The translations under genes were made by a program, and so were the position numbers. Of a stretch of DNA of 64,000 nt, positions 42,986 to 55,989 are shown piece after piece. Every line of letters begins with the position of its first letter. The stretch's first letter is position 1. The DNA comes from Oscheius onirici (Eukaryota > Nematoda > Chromadorea > Rhabditida > Rhabditidae): assembly GCA_932521025.1 (NCBI GenBank), contig OW051472.1, positions 3,720,001-3,784,000 on the forward strand, in the 5' to 3' direction. The notes under the pieces are model-generated. The model was given only the letters and a program-made list of their open reading frames with translations, did not search any database and had not been told where the DNA came from.

Positions 42986-45255
42986 TTACAAGTTCATTTG
43001 TGCCAATTGTAAGAAGGAGCATTTGAAAGAGGGTCGTCTATTCAGTCGACCCTCTTCGTAATACCGCCGCCAGTCCATTTCACTGTGTACTCCCGTCCCA
43101 ATCATTAGACAACTGTCAATTCCCAGTCCATTGGCCGTCTGAACCAGTTACAAAAGAAATAATTAGAACATACAATGAAATCGGTATTCAAATTATCGCC
43201 GAACATAATCGCCTTTTCCAGATTATATGTTGTTCTCAGGAAGTTGTTCAATTTGGCACTGGGCTTACCGAAACCGGTGGCGTTTCGACCGGTAATTAGT
43301 TTTATTGCTTCCTAAAAGAGAGGATTGGCCTCTTTATGAGATGTCCTACGTAATAACTTCCTCCGTCACTGAAGATAAGATTCTGCTCGCCTCTCCAGGA
43401 AGCGTCTGTCGATAGAATGTAGAACTGGACCTAGAAATAAGTATTTTGCGAAGGTGAGGGTAGAGTCTGTTCGGTTGAAGCTATACGGAAACGCTATGCG
43501 AGTGAAACAAGCAGCTGAATTGAACCAGAGTCATGTAACTGAACAGTACACTGTGACGATCATGATCAACATATTAGAATAAACACACTAGATCCAGCAA
43601 ATTCAGAGCCATGAGAAGCTACTCTTTTCTCAACGCTACAAACCTCAGGTCTTGCCAAAATGTTCGCTATCCGATCAATGGCATCCATATCATAGTCACT
43701 CCAACTGTCAACTAGCACCACTTCTGGATGTTCCTAAACATACGGCTTTTTTTTAGAATCACAAACTCACATTCAGAGTAGCGATCACTTCGGCCACATT
43801 ACTGGTTGATCCCCTAGTATGGTTCCAGACAGTGTTGAGCAGAATAGCTCCATTCTGTTGTAACCAGTTGAGGACAGGTGGAGGAGCCAGAGCCAAGACC
43901 TTCTTCCCCTTCAAACTGACAGTTTCGTAGTTTTGTAGAACGACTAGTGGGATGACAATGTGAGAGGCTTCCACACCAATGTTCATACTCTTTGCCCTAT
44001 CTTCTGGCAGAGTCCAGTCGCTGTTCGAAACTATTATGACCTATAAGAGTTTCAACTGAGTTATAAGACAAATTTACCGTTTTGTTTTTGGCTCGAAGCT
44101 GTTGGATTAGCTCTGTGCTTCCAGGAATGTACTCATCTCCGTTCTTCAGAGTCCCATCCACATCGAACAGAAAGGTTTCATATTTTTCTAGCTGAACTGG
44201 AGACAGCCATTCTAACTGAATTAAGACGAGTTTCTACCTTATAATTATAAACGCCAATCTAACCGCACTCACTTGGTCGCTCCCAAATATATCGATGGTA
44301 TCTAGTACTCAGCACCATCGTTACCAACCATAAAATCCCGAAAATTCTTTAAGGCTGAGCCACAGCGACCGAAATTTGGTCAAAAATTTGGGGCAAAAAT
44401 TGCAACAAATCCGGTTCAAAGTAGTATAATCTTGTAGTACTCAATCAGCAGAGTAACGAGTTTATCGAATTATCTAAAAATATTTTTTCCTTGCCGAGAT
44501 ACAGACGTTTCAAGAAAAAAATAAAATTTGAACGCGCGCCAAATTCGTACGCAAAAGTGCGTGGTGGACATTTTCGATCTGACGTGCAATTTTTATTCGT
44601 AATTTAGCCTTTTCTCTTGCAGAGATCTTTTTTTTTCGGCTATTTGGGACGTACTCTTCGGCTATTTTTGTCGAACTGGTACCTATCCTTGTTTTCATCG
44701 ATAAATTTGTCATTATCTTGCAGGTAAAATGATAAAAAGCAGACGGCGAGGGTGGCTGCCGAAGGCAGCCACCCGAGTTTCCGTAGCAATTTTGGGTTAA
44801 AATTAAACCTGTAGCTACTCTTTTTTTTAGCAAAATACGAATTGACGCATAGTTGCAAGCTACTTAAACTCTAAAAAAACGGACTAACGCCTTGGCCTAG
44901 TCCCCCTAAATAGTATACTCACTTTGTCGTAGGGTGGTTTCGGTGTGGTGAGGAAGACTTCGGTAAGGTTCAAACTGAAACATCTGTATTTTAAGAAGTT
45001 CTTATTCTCTTTGAAAGAGAAAGATGGTATCGGACTGTTCGATTAAACTCGACTGACCTTTCAAACTGGAAGTAAAAAATAGAAACCAGACACAGGGTGG
45101 CTATACTGACAATTAGAGCTAGAATTGACAGGAGAGTAGAGAATATCGTTGACCCTGAATTTTCTTTTCTATTCCAATAAAGAACCGTTACCTCGACACG
45201 ATCCACCGCCTTCCAGCTCCAGCATGTGTTTGCTCGAATTTTCGGAAGAGGTCAT
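42986..45255 (-). CDS. Membrane-anchored HAD phosphatase, phosphoglycolate/pyridoxal phosphatase type
   Basis: The catalytic part is a type IIA HAD phosphatase like PGP/PDXP. Motif I is in ETFLFDVDGTLKNGDEYI (nucleophile Asp and second Asp). Motif II is VIIVSNSDW. The cap includes VVLQNYETVSLKGKKVLALA. Motif III Lys is in GFGKPSAKL, and motif IV is MFGDNLNTDF. The C-terminus includes LGIDSCLMIGTGVHSEMDWR. Upstream exons, which join in frame, encode MTSSENSSKHMLELEGGGSC, one membrane helix (LSILALIVSIATLCLVSIFY) and a linker (FSLNLTEVFLTTPKPPYDK). PGP and PDXP are normally soluble, so this enzyme would face the ER lumen or cell exterior. The linker and catalytic exon are separated by an intron of about 700 bp (44230-44927) that holds repeat-like DNA. 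The start lies 9 bp after a CCTTTCAG acceptor. Confidence 0.8.
44750..44774. repeat. Perfect 11-bp hairpin with 3-bp loop
   Basis: GGGTGGCTGCC, loop GAA, GGCAGCCACCC, inside the large intron of the membrane-anchored phosphatase gene. It lies in an AT-rich segment (44340-44880) that looks like a transposon remnant. Confidence 0.7.
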
Positions 45256-46066
45256 GGGAAAGGTCTGAAAGGCTTCGATAAAAATAGGAATTAGCTCAAG
45301 ATCAAACACAGAAAAGGAGAATATTGCTACGGAGCGCAAGATAAACTTTACACTCGTTTGTAATAGATGGGAGGAGGGAAGAGGTGAGAGCTTGATTTAG
45401 GGCCACCTGATTGAACCGACTGATCAGTTCCTCTCGAACAAGGAGGAATCGAAAGAATCATTGAAACCGTATTGTTTGGGTGCGCTTTGTTTTACCAGTT
45501 CTGAATCACGATCGAAAGGACTCTGAAAAAAAAAGTCATTTCCAGGAGTCTATGCTAAACTGAATAGCCTGATTGCGGGCGCTGATCAGTCTACTTCCAA
45601 GAAGAAAGTTCAAAGTATCTAGAAGTCACCTTTGGTTTCATTGCAAACGGACGCATTCAGTCAACTCTGGGGAGAAAGATCTCATTCATGGGGGTCGGAA
45701 GAGGAAATGATAACAGTTATTGAGTCAATTCGGACTGACCTTCATATGCACAAGCGTCGAGTTGACCATTCGGTTGTACCGACCGATGGTTGGTAGTTGA
45801 CGGTATTGACAAAGGATTAGAGAGTAATGCGACCTCACTTTCGATTGAATTTTGCATTGGAAAACGGTTAAATCTTCTACATCTACTCACTCCCATTCTA
45901 GTACTTCTTGATTTATTTAACTTTTTTCGGATGTCAATACTTTTTGAAAACGTCTGCACTTCATATGGAGCTGGCATTTTTCGCTTCATACAGTCCCTTA
46001 GGCTTCGCTTCTAGAAATATCACAGTTCAAAGCTTGTTTCACTTTCACTCTCATCGATCATTCCAA
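45256..46066. other. Intergenic stretch, nothing recognised
   Basis: This separates two divergently transcribed genes and should hold both promoters. A minus-strand frame of 90 codons (45717-45989) overlaps it but has no recognisable domain or splice context. Confidence 0.4.
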
Positions 46067-46344
46067 ATGGAACGTTCCCCTCCCTCCCTTGCTCCTCGAT
46101 ATAGAATGAGACCTTCGGTATGACATCTTCACCATTCTCTCAGAATTAGTTATTTCAGACCAGCATTGAAGAAGAGTTCAGTCAGCTAGAGCTATCTAAC
46201 AGCTTCTCTCAATTCTGTAACGAGAACAGTCTCCAAGTTCCTCCAGCTCCACGGCACAAACGCAAAAGACGAGTCTTCGACAGGAGCGGACCACCAGTCA
46301 AGATGTGCAGTTTCGACGACATTGACGACGAAGCAGTGTTGTAA
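46067..46344 (+). CDS. Small basic protein, about 78 residues
   Basis: Two exons (46067-46117 and 46159-46344) joined by a 41-bp intron ending TATTTCAG. The protein begins MERSPPSLAPRYRMRPS. The second exon starts TSIEEEFSQLELSNSFSQFC and continues ENSLQVPPAPRHKRKRRVFD. The Lys/Arg cluster HKRKRRVF is a likely nuclear localisation signal. The end is acidic (CSFDDIDDEAVL). No membrane helix or signal peptide. I do not recognise the family; the layout (acidic ends around a basic core, with a SGPPVKM motif) suggests a small nuclear regulator, but this is only a guess. Confidence 0.5.
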
Positions 46345-49300
46345 ATCAGTCGTTGGAATCAAATAAACATTAGTTTCGGTGTATTTTCAAAATTCGAAAC
46401 TTTTTCAATCCTATGATCTCCTCTCGAGTTCCTTCCATCTTAAAAATTGAGTGTAAATGGCTATCAGTTGATGCGATCTCGCGATTTGGTCGCAGACTGA
46501 AGGACAAGTGTCGGCAAAGAAGGCGAGAGTTGGCGCATTTTTTCTGGAGAGATATTTGGAATGTACAGCAGGTCAACTGGATCTGACGTGGACAGTCGTA
46601 AGATAAAGAGTAAACTGTAAAGAGGAACCGTGTGCTGTACCATTCGCAGAACATGTCAGAACAATAGGACCGATAACTCTGAGCAATCAAACATTTCCTG
46701 AGTAACATTTTCCTGCCAGTTGCAAACTGACTGCTTCCCGTCAAGATCATTACAGTTTCTTTTTTGATTCCCTGCTTGAATAAAACAAACTGATAGGAAT
46801 AGAATGGGCTACCAAAAATGAGAGCCTCTGGTGACACTTTTCGGCGTCCTTCCGCTGGAATCCCATGCCCAGAGGGCCTTTGGAGATAGTATCTTCTCTT
46901 CTATTGCGCAACGCAAGACGAGTTCTATGCCCCCAGATCTCGCTCTGTCTCATCTTTCTACTTGTTTCTCTCGATACAATACACAGATTGTAGATATATT
47001 CTTTCTTCTTTCGTCCAGTCACTCTTTATGGCCCGTATCCCAAAATACACAAGTTGGTGCCATTGTTGGAAGACGCTCCTTCCCTTTTTAACCCGTTGCA
47101 CCTTCTTCGACCGTCTGGCTTTGGCTGATTTATGGCTTATCGACATCAATTTCGACGATGCTTGAATCTCTTCGTTTGTGAAAGATCTGGTCCTTGTTTT
47201 CCCGGATACTTCTTGCTTCTCGAGAGATGTAATGAGAGTCTTGAAGCGCCAGATCACCAGTGTAATCATGGCTTCGTGATCCATGGTATACTTTTCCAAA
47301 TTCCAGATTCTTTACTTTATGTTTAAACCTTTTTGCACTACAGAATATTGGACCGACATCCATTCTCTCCAGAAAATTCTAGGTCCTGAGAGAACTATCT
47401 GACTGTGAGAGGTCAAGTACATGAGAGACCAGGTTCAAGTAACCAAAAGACAAGACTGACTATTTAAACGTCTCGCTCAGACTTCCATGAACTTTGTAGT
47501 TCGATATTCATTCCAATTACGTCAGAGACTGACCACGCACTTCTATTGATACCATACACCAATCTCCCAATTGATGTCAGTTTTTGTCCGTTGCATTTTC
47601 CCCCGACTTTCATCTGACTACCTACATATCTACGTGTCTCTGCTTTTTCTAAAGCACAACAAAAGAGGCTTTTTTTTCCGCCAAGGCGTGTCTCTCTTGC
47701 CACCCGACAAAGCCAGAAAGTTGCGAAATGCTGCAAATCGCCCCGAGGCGGTTGTTCGCATCTTCCAACGACAACGACTGGTTCTCAGTCTCTGTGTGTG
47801 GTGACATCGCCTCCGACCCTCGGGCGCTTGACTCACACAAAGTCAAACAGCCGAGAGGGAAATGGCTTAACCTCGTCCTTTGATATTTGACCCTAATCTT
47901 TTTTCGATTCTTCCCTCTTTCTCCCACCAGGCGAAAGGTCTTACTGGTTCCTCTCTCTCTTGTTCCAATCGAAGAAGAGAGAAAGTTGTTTTCACACTTG
48001 GTGTTTATGACGCGTTGCCTCTCTTTCTCACAACTGAGAAGCCCCCGTTTGAGACGACGCAAATCCCCCTGTCGTCACAGGGTGGTCTAGCCTGACTTTT
48101 CTACTTTCTTCTTCAAAGTTTGCGCCTTTTTACCCAGAACACTTAACCGGACCAGGTCACTCTTTGTAATTATGCAAAGTCTTCCAGTCAGAGAGTGTTT
48201 TTGTTTTCACACGTTTATTACCATATTGACCTGTGGTCGGTCATCTATATAGAAGAGATCTTGTTGATTCAGACAAGCCGTTCTGTAGACTGATCATAGC
48301 ACGAGGTTGCCGATGTAGAATCACTCGGATTCTTTCACAATGTTTAGTTCAGACATTGTTTGAAAAGAATTTTGTTCTCCCAGTTTCATTTTCAAAGTAC
48401 TTCTATTCGAACAATACCTGTGATGTAGTGAAGACTTTACAGAAGTCAGATTGACATCCATAATTCGTACCGAGGCCCTGCTATTTTTTCCAAGATTTTC
48501 AAATTCACGATGATCTAGTGAAGTTCCCGGAAAAGGTTTTAAACAGGAACACTTCAATGTTACAGAAATATAGATGACTACAAATCGATTAGATTCAAGC
48601 TATTTCAGTTCACAGACTGTACAGTTAGTACTTAAAGTTCCGAAGTGCAATCAAACTTCCGGTCCAACGATTTTGAAAGTGGGACATGCCCTCTTCCGGG
48701 TTCCCGATTTCCTTTTTCAGTAGAGCTCTCCTTCTAGAACTTCTGAACGGCTTCTCCAAACTCAATTACTTTTTTTCAGCTGTCTTTACCCGATTGCTTT
48801 TCTGCCCATTGTGTTCCTTCTTGCTTATTGAGTAATCTCTGTCGCGCTCTCTCAAGTTATCGCACGACCCGCCTCCAGTCTGCCGTTCGCGATGGCCGCA
48901 CGCGACGCCTCCCATGGAATCCAGTCCAGTCCTAATAGTGGTCGCGAGGTCTGGTCTCCCAGCCTCCCCCACGTGTGATGTTGCCAACCGACGCCTACGC
49001 CTAATTCAAGGGGGTCATCTTTCTTACCCCTTACTATATTGATTCAGCCTTGTTTTGTCGCTTCTCCTCCCAGTCATAACAGTCCTTGTGACTTGTAGAG
49101 CTTATGCTTTCCCGCGTCATTGACACCTGCTGTCAGCGCCGCGTAGATAGAGAAAAATCAGCCGGGCCGACGATGGCTTTTCTTATTAATCGTTGATTCA
49201 ATGAACACGTGATGTCAACTCTCTTGCGCTTTTCTTCGCGGTGTTTTCCCGCCAATTGAGCCTTTTTCTACAGATCATTTGCCACAGTTTTTCAGACTTT

Positions 49301-49720
49301 GATTTATATGAATCTTATTGAATCAAATGCTAACTGTTCTTGAACAGTAACCTCTGGTTTCTTTTTCAACTCTATATTGTTTGGTCTCCGTCAGAACTCA
49401 GGAGAACTCCCTCGGTAAACTCTGACTCATCCTCATTTTCATCCCTCTTTCCCAGTACTCTTCCACCCCATCAATCCTCCCTCCCTTTGCTTCATCCTCG
49501 TTAATCCCTCCTTCATCCCCACCCACCCTGTTAAAGTTTCTGTTCTTTCCCTTACTCAGACAGTAAATATTTTTATCCGGTCCGGTAAACACATTGTTAT
49601 CGTATTTTTAGTCGTTCTTCCTCTATCTACGAATCTTGTTAAAAATGCTTCTTTTCAGGGTTCTGGCTGAATGATTCACTAGACGGACGTCTCTGCCCTA
49701 CTCAAACCTCCAAATATTTT
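46345..49720. other. 3.4-kb stretch without recognisable genes
   Basis: Several frames of 60-155 codons are open on both strands (for example around 46370-46840 and 46958-47300). They show no domain, no consistent splice sites and often overlap one another. Pyrimidine-rich DNA is common. The last part should contain the SH3BP5 promoter; an acceptor (CTTCTTTTCAG, ending 49658) precedes the SH3BP5 start. Confidence 0.4.
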
Positions 49721-52700
49721 ATGCCAATGACGGATTTCATCGCCGAGAGCCAAAATGTCGTTGGTCCAGTAGAACCAAACGACGAGAAGGCTCTATCGAT
49801 AAACTCAGGTCGGTCTTTCTAGTTTTGTTGAAGCAATTCCCACGTAATTTGACCCTCTTTCCACAATTAGGATACTTCCTGTGGCAGACGAGCAAACACT
49901 ACTTTGTGGCCAGTAGAGAGTGGGCGGACTAGTTCCTTCTCTGGAAGATCTCTTTTTACTCTTTCTACTTTCTCTATTTGGGACTCATCCGACAGAGTCA
50001 CGGAATCGGAACAGTCGAGGGTTAATCGTACCGGTTTAGGGAAAGAGAGCGCGAGCCATTGTGAGAGGAATAGTTTGTACTTCTAGGGACTGTTTTTCCA
50101 AAAGTGTACGCTTAGAAAAATGACGAGAAATTGCTCATCTTCCTGCGCGCCTCTGACTCATAGACACACTCATCGATTTTGGTATAACCACGCTGTAGCG
50201 TCTTATTAGGAGACTGTATCAGAATGAAACCGTTTTCAGACTGTGCCGACAGTTGTCTCGGGTATTCCGAAGACGACGAAGGGCCTCCTCTGGACCCTCG
50301 TCATCTTAACCTCGTTCACGAGGAATTGGAAAAGTTGAACATCGCGACGGACGTGATCAACAAGTTGGAAGTTCAACTGGACGGAGCCCGAACATGTTTC
50401 CGGTAAGTCGTCTCAATTTCAGCGGAAATGAGAGACCGGACCGGCTATCTTGTGGACACGAGACGTAGAAACGAGAGAATTCGCATAAGCCTAAATGTTT
50501 GTTTGACAAGCTGGCCGGGGGGCATCCAACTGGGCTCGCTCAACTAGTTTAGGGGAAGACTTTGAACTTGTTTAGAATAAACGGTGCTATTTCGAGCACG
50601 CTGTTTACGAGACGTTAAAGCTGTTAAAACAGTGAATCACACTGTCTGACAATAGTATCTGCTAAGGGGATTTCCAAAGATCTTTTCCCGAAAAGTCAGG
50701 TTCCGTTTTTTCTAAAGAGAATATGTCTCTGTCGCTCGCGCAAGCGGAACACGTCAACACCTGGATAGGAATCCCTTTTCAACGGGAATGTTACACATTT
50801 CCGCATATTCTTTTGACTTTTAAACAATTCCCTAAGAATATTTCTTTCAGTGAGATACAGGCGAACTGGTCAGAAAAGCTGAAGGAACTCTCGAAGAAAT
50901 ACACCAATGCCATTACGAAAGCTCGACCATATTACGAGGCCAAAATACAGGTGAGTCCTCCAGTTTAATACGATCATTTGCAATCCGCGTCCGGAACCGT
51001 TTTTGTCGAGTTCGCGCAGCTGTGCGCCGTATGTTTGACTCTGAAATGTCTATGCCGCGCTGAGCACACGGCACACGAACAGAAACCGAACGGGCCCCTG
51101 TTGACATTTGAAACTTAATCAACTGGGGGACCAAAGTGACCAATGTCTTTCACTCGTATTTTATTGATTGAACCCGGCGATCTGGTCACAATGCGTGTCG
51201 TTTTTCCGTCGGCGAAAACCTTGACGCGCGTCCTCGTTATCACATGTTTGATAGCGAGAAAAGAGGAAAGCAGGACCTTTTTGAGAGCGAAAGGGACATA
51301 GCCTTTTCTTTCAAAATGTGTACTCGGTTGTTAGAGGGTGTCCTTGAGGTATAGAGGCTGTTCAATGAGGTCGGGTGCGAATTGGTAATGACCTTCCAAC
51401 AGCGTATGGATTCTTTCCGAACACCCCGGGTTGATCAGTGGTTTCCTGGTATAGGAGATTTCGTGCGGGATGACATAAAAAACGCTCATAGCGACGAAGT
51501 CATAAAAGTGAATTTCAGGAACGTCGAGTGCGGGAAGAATCACAGAAGTCGGCAATTCGATTCGAAAGAGCAACATCACTTCTCGGAGTGGCTAAACAAC
51601 AAGTAGCTTTGAGTCAAGACAGTCTGACCAGGGAGAAGAACATCTCTCCCGAATGTCTCGAGGTCAGTTACCAATTTCCTCGTTTTCTATTCCAATTCTC
51701 CGTCGGGTAAACACCTCGAATGCAAATCCTCTTTCACCGGTCATATTGTTGAAGGGACTGATACTGAAGTTTGCCTTTGTCAGAGACTATTTTTGGAAGA
51801 GAAAACATAGTCTCTAGAGGGAAATGGATGTTCAACCTCTCTCTTTGTTCTGTCGCCCATAGAGGCCATAACTTCTTTGTCATTTTTCGAAGAACAAGAG
51901 TGGACACTCTGATTGTACTCTGGGGACCAGGGAGAGTCACCGTTCCGCTTTTTTTCCCTCTGGGATGTAAACTAATCAATCCAAGATCAGAATAAGAGAT
52001 GGATCACGGCGAAACAGCTGAGCTTGTTACATCCTCCGTCAGTCTTCTTTCCAATGAGAATGGCGTCAAAGGGACAGTCTCACTATAGCCGTGCAGCCGT
52101 GCAAGGGAAATAGGCCAACTGCGTGGCGGGACCCACTGCAAATTTCATTTTTGCATTTTTCTCGTTGTACACTCATTTTTTCGATTTTTGCTTGTTTCTA
52201 ATCGATTTTTCGTCAAAAATTACGTCTAAAATGAGTGGTGAAACGCTCAAATTGGTGGGAAAATGACGGAAATAGATAAAAATAACGTTTTTTGCCCAAA
52301 AAGGGCTTTTTGGTTTATTTCGGTCAATTTTCCACCAATTTTAGCGTTCCACCACTCATTATAGAGTTGATTTTTGACGAGAAATCGATTAGAAACAAGT
52401 AGAACACGAAAAAATGAGTGTAGAACGAGAAAAACGTAAAAAAGGAATTTACCATGGGTCCCGCCATGCAGTTGCCTGATTTCCTCTGGAGGCTTGGAGG
52501 CACGTAATGAGCCTGTCCCTTTAAGACCGACAGTTATACGGTCCGATCGGTCGAGAGACACCTGTTTGAGGGTTCTCTTCCAGGACCAGTTCCAGTCGTT
52601 GGACTTCCCAAAAGTGACAGTGTAAAATGCTTTGTTAGGGAGTCGTAAATTGCAACCTGAAGGTTCACCTACATACTTTATGATCTGTCAATTGGCGAGA

Positions 52701-53932
52701 GTGGTCTATTTGCCTTGAGAGTAACTGGAATCGAGAGGGAGAACAAACTAAAAGTAAAGCCTTCAGGTCCTGAACCATCATGTGAGAAGAGTAAACGAGG
52801 CCGAGATTGAACGCGCCGCGGCTGAAGACGAGCACAGGAGGATAGCTGCCAAGATGATGGAACTAGCAGAGTCGATCAAGAAGATGGAGAAGGAGAACAG
52901 GAGCTCGATCAAGAAATCGAAACTGTACTTTGATCAGAGGCTCGAATTCACCAAAGTCTTGGAACGACAGAAGGAGTTGATCCTGAGATTAGAAGCCGAG
53001 GTTGGTGCAGTCTCATTTCGCAAAATCATGGCTGTCTAAATAAGCCGAAAAAGCTGGGTGGCGGCTATGCAAAGAGAGGCGAGGGCATCACGTTGATGAT
53101 CTTTCTTAGCCAAGAAATGACTCATTGTGACGTGCTCTCAAATCTCGCGCACTCCTTCTGACTCGCGTGTTTGTTTTGGCGTCAAGACCTGGTCCGAGTT
53201 CGGAAATTTGCAGGTTCGACAAAAGAAGTGCGACTACACGACATCGTTGCGGAATCTGGAGAGGATATCCGACTCGATTCATGAACAGAGAAGCATCGGT
53301 TCGTCTAGAAGTGGGCAGGACATTCCCCAGAACCCTCCTCCCTATCAGCCGACAGCTCCACCGCCCTATGAGGAAGGAGAAAGATATGTCATTGAACAGG
53401 AGAGAGACGAAGTTCTGGATCCGATCATGTGCATGATGAGCGAAGACAGGACGACCGAATGGACAGAAAGACCGAGGAGTCTCGGCTCTGGAGTCATTCT
53501 TCTCGCTCAGCAGCTGATGGGAGGACATGAGAACAAACCCGAACAGCCTCTTGTGTGAGTTTTTGACTCTGCTTGTACTTTTACAGTAAACAAAACATTT
53601 ACTGAATGGAAAACTTTCAGACTAGCCCCTTCCCAGACGGATGTCAGTTACCGTACCCAGCCTGAAGGAATCAGTACAACTCCCAGTGACTGTTCCGAAG
53701 TTTCCTCTCTTGCCAGTTACCGTACCTCTGGAATCGGTATGACTGATGACGAAGCCATCTCTGGAATGCTCAGAAGTCACTCGACTCTCATCCAGGTGTG
53801 TCTAGATTCAATACCAGTTTCACAGTGAACGTTTAGGAAATCGAAACCGCCACGGATCGTCTCGGACACTATTTGAAACGGAGTGTTAGCGACGCCGAAA
53901 GCGGAGTCGAGAGTTCTTCCGGGCGTTCCTGA
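49721..53932 (+). CDS. SH3BP5: SH3 domain-binding protein 5 (Sab), Rab11 exchange factor
   Basis: SH3BP5 proteins are V-shaped coiled coils that catalyse nucleotide exchange on Rab11; the mammalian protein also docks JNK on mitochondria. Exon 1 (49721-49808) begins MPMTDFIAESQNVVGPVEPN and joins in frame, through a 402-bp intron, to an exon holding an acidic stretch (GYSEDDEGPPLDPRHLNLVH). The coiled coil then starts HEELEKLNIATDVINKLEVQ, matching human GELEKLNQSTDDINRRETEL. Next come ITKARPYYEAKIQERRVREE and HHVRRVNEAEIERAAAEDEH, then SIKKSKLYFDQRLEF, equivalent to human AINKSKPYFELK. The coiled coil ends LRNLERISDSIHEQR, as in human KNLEMISDEIHERR. The tail is Pro/Ser-rich (QNPPPYQPTAPPPYEEGERY) and could bind SH3 or WW domains. 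Met 50224 is a possible later start. An intron at 51663-52765 contains a fold-back element. Confidence 0.9.
52068..52522. mobile_element. Fold-back element (455 bp) in an SH3BP5 intron
   Basis: Almost the whole segment is one imperfect palindrome centred near 52296, with ends AAAGGGACAG and CTGTCCCTTT. Matching blocks include GTGGCGGGACCCA on the left and its complement on the right. No open frame. Target-site duplication is not obvious. Confidence 0.75.
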
Positions 53933-54581
53933 ACTTCTCCTTTTCAGCAGTTCTCCCAATGATATTGAATCTCTCAACGAGCTGTACATAGTCTCAATCT
54001 GCCAGAGCTCCTCTCTTCCCTCGGTCCCTGCTCACGGGTTTGACCAATCTAGTGTTATATTGTATACTTGTTATTCCACATTCTTGCCAGTCTTTGTATA
54101 TTATAGTATTCTCGACGAGATTCGAACCTTTTTTGCTCAGATACAACAACGATCGTTGTTCCAAGAGACGTATCACACACAAATTGATAGTGACCTCCCT
54201 TTTCCACAACAACTTTGCCTGATTGTTGCCTGCAGAGCAATAATAAAAGTTATACAATGATTTGTTGCGATTAAAAACAGACTTCAATATCGTGTAGAAA
54301 GAGTGACGAAAAGAGGAAGATCGATGGAAGCTTATCAGGAGCTGTCGGAGGCACAGTTGTCCAACGAGTTCCAATTTCTTGATTCTGACAATGCTTTTTC
54401 TACGAAGTAAAATCGAGAAGACAAACGAGATCGTAGACATGGCTGACGGGTCGGGCTTGGGCCTGAAAGTAGAGGCCCGGGCCTGAAAAGTCCGCGAGGA
54501 AATTTTGGAAAAAAGGGGTGTTTTTTTAATAAAATCTGCATTTTTTCGTCATTTTTAGTAAGAAAGTTCAACAAAATATAA

Positions 54582-55264
54582 CAATATCTGGATTTGTGAA
54601 AAAGTGGATTCTTTAGACAAAGAGGGATTTGTCTTTACCCTGTGTTTTCTTTTAGGAGACCGGACAAAAAGTGAACAATACAAAATGGATTATAAGAACT
54701 CAACAAAAAGTGAACAATATTGTGCACAAAGGTCAAATCCACGTCTTTCCTCAGAGAACCAGACGGCTTATTTTTAAGAATCAGAAATATTTTAATGACT
54801 AAAATGAGGAAGAGTCGTGTTGTATTAGCGCTTATTTCATGCACTCCAACGTATCCTTTTGAACCTTTATATTCAGAAAGTTTTAACGTAAAATATGCGC
54901 CGGAAGTGAGGCCACCAGCTTCGTCACAGTCGCTCGACTAGAATGTGGCTAATTCCTAAACTTTCTTTCTGGTTCGTTTGAGTTCATCCAATTGAAACTA
55001 GATTATTTAAGTCGTTGATTTCGAAATGAACGGAAATATAGTGCTAAAAACAACTGATCTTTAAAAATTCTCTCGATTCGGTTTTCCTGATTCTCTGAGG
55101 AAAGACGTGGATTTGACCTTTGTGCACAATATTGTTCACTTTTTGTTGAGTTCTTATAATCCACTTTGTATTGTTCACTTTTTGTCCGGTCTCCTAAAAG
55201 AAAACACAGGGTAAAGACGGCTTCTTTGTCTAAAGAAGCCACTTTTTCACAAATCCAGATTGTT
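54582..55264. mobile_element. Nested fold-back element with about 180-bp inverted arms
   Basis: Bases from about 54582 to 54765 are the near-perfect inverted complement of about 55080-55264. Each arm contains the motif TGTTCACTTTTTGT (or its complement) at least twice. The arms enclose about 315 bp. It lies inside the larger hAT-like element. Confidence 0.75.
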
Positions 55265-55989
55265 CACTTTTTGTCAAAATTCATGGAATTTACGAAGAGG
55301 CTCTCTATACACTAGCAAAAAGTGTACCATCATTTTCATGGTCCGATTCATTTTTGCACCGGCACAAGATCGAGACCAGACCGGTCAGAACTTAGCCGAT
55401 GTCGAGCTGCTCCGCACCGATGTTGAGCTGCTCTAAGAAAGGAATTGGTATTTCCCACTATTTTTCGAATTTTACAGGACCAGAATAAAAACAGAAAACT
55501 ACCATACTCCCTCGTTCCTAAATGTATCGGCCTTTGCCCTTTGAACAAGTAGTAAACACAGAATAGCTACTTTGCTCGTTTGCCTAGTAATACAGTAATC
55601 CTTAGTAATACACTAACATTTTTGGTAAAAATATCTGTCCAAAAATGCAGGGCGTAGAGGTGTGATCCGGGTCGAAAATCAAAATTCTAAAAGATGCCCC
55701 CTCTGAGATAGACTTAGTTATACCTCTATCCAAAATTTCAGAGAAAAATTTGCAAAAATGAGCCCGCAAATCGCATACAATCACGGACGGCGGACACGGG
55801 ACATTTGGGAAACTCGGTTTTCTGCCTAACTTTTTAGGATTTTGTCTTATCGACTTGAAAATAAGGCTCTAGGGGTAACTTTTTACGCCGAATCCGATGG
55901 AATTGGTCCCGGAACCTGAAAATGCTTTTGGCGTGCGCTGCGCGCGATTTTGAGGTTAATAGGTTCTGCACTAGTAGGAGGCAAAGCCA

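Noticed and set aside
46370-47300. Gene in the minus-strand frames of 46.4-47.3 kb
   Set aside because: Plus-strand frames overlap throughout, no domain is recognisable and no consistent splice sites link the frames.
50224-50406. SH3BP5 start at Met 50224
   Set aside because: The frame is open upstream of this Met and joins, through a GT-AG intron, to an exon with its own ATG at 49721. It stays possible as a second start.
54110-54140. tRNA T-arm-like GGTTCGAATCTC on the minus strand
   Set aside because: Neither the T stem nor an acceptor stem pairs.
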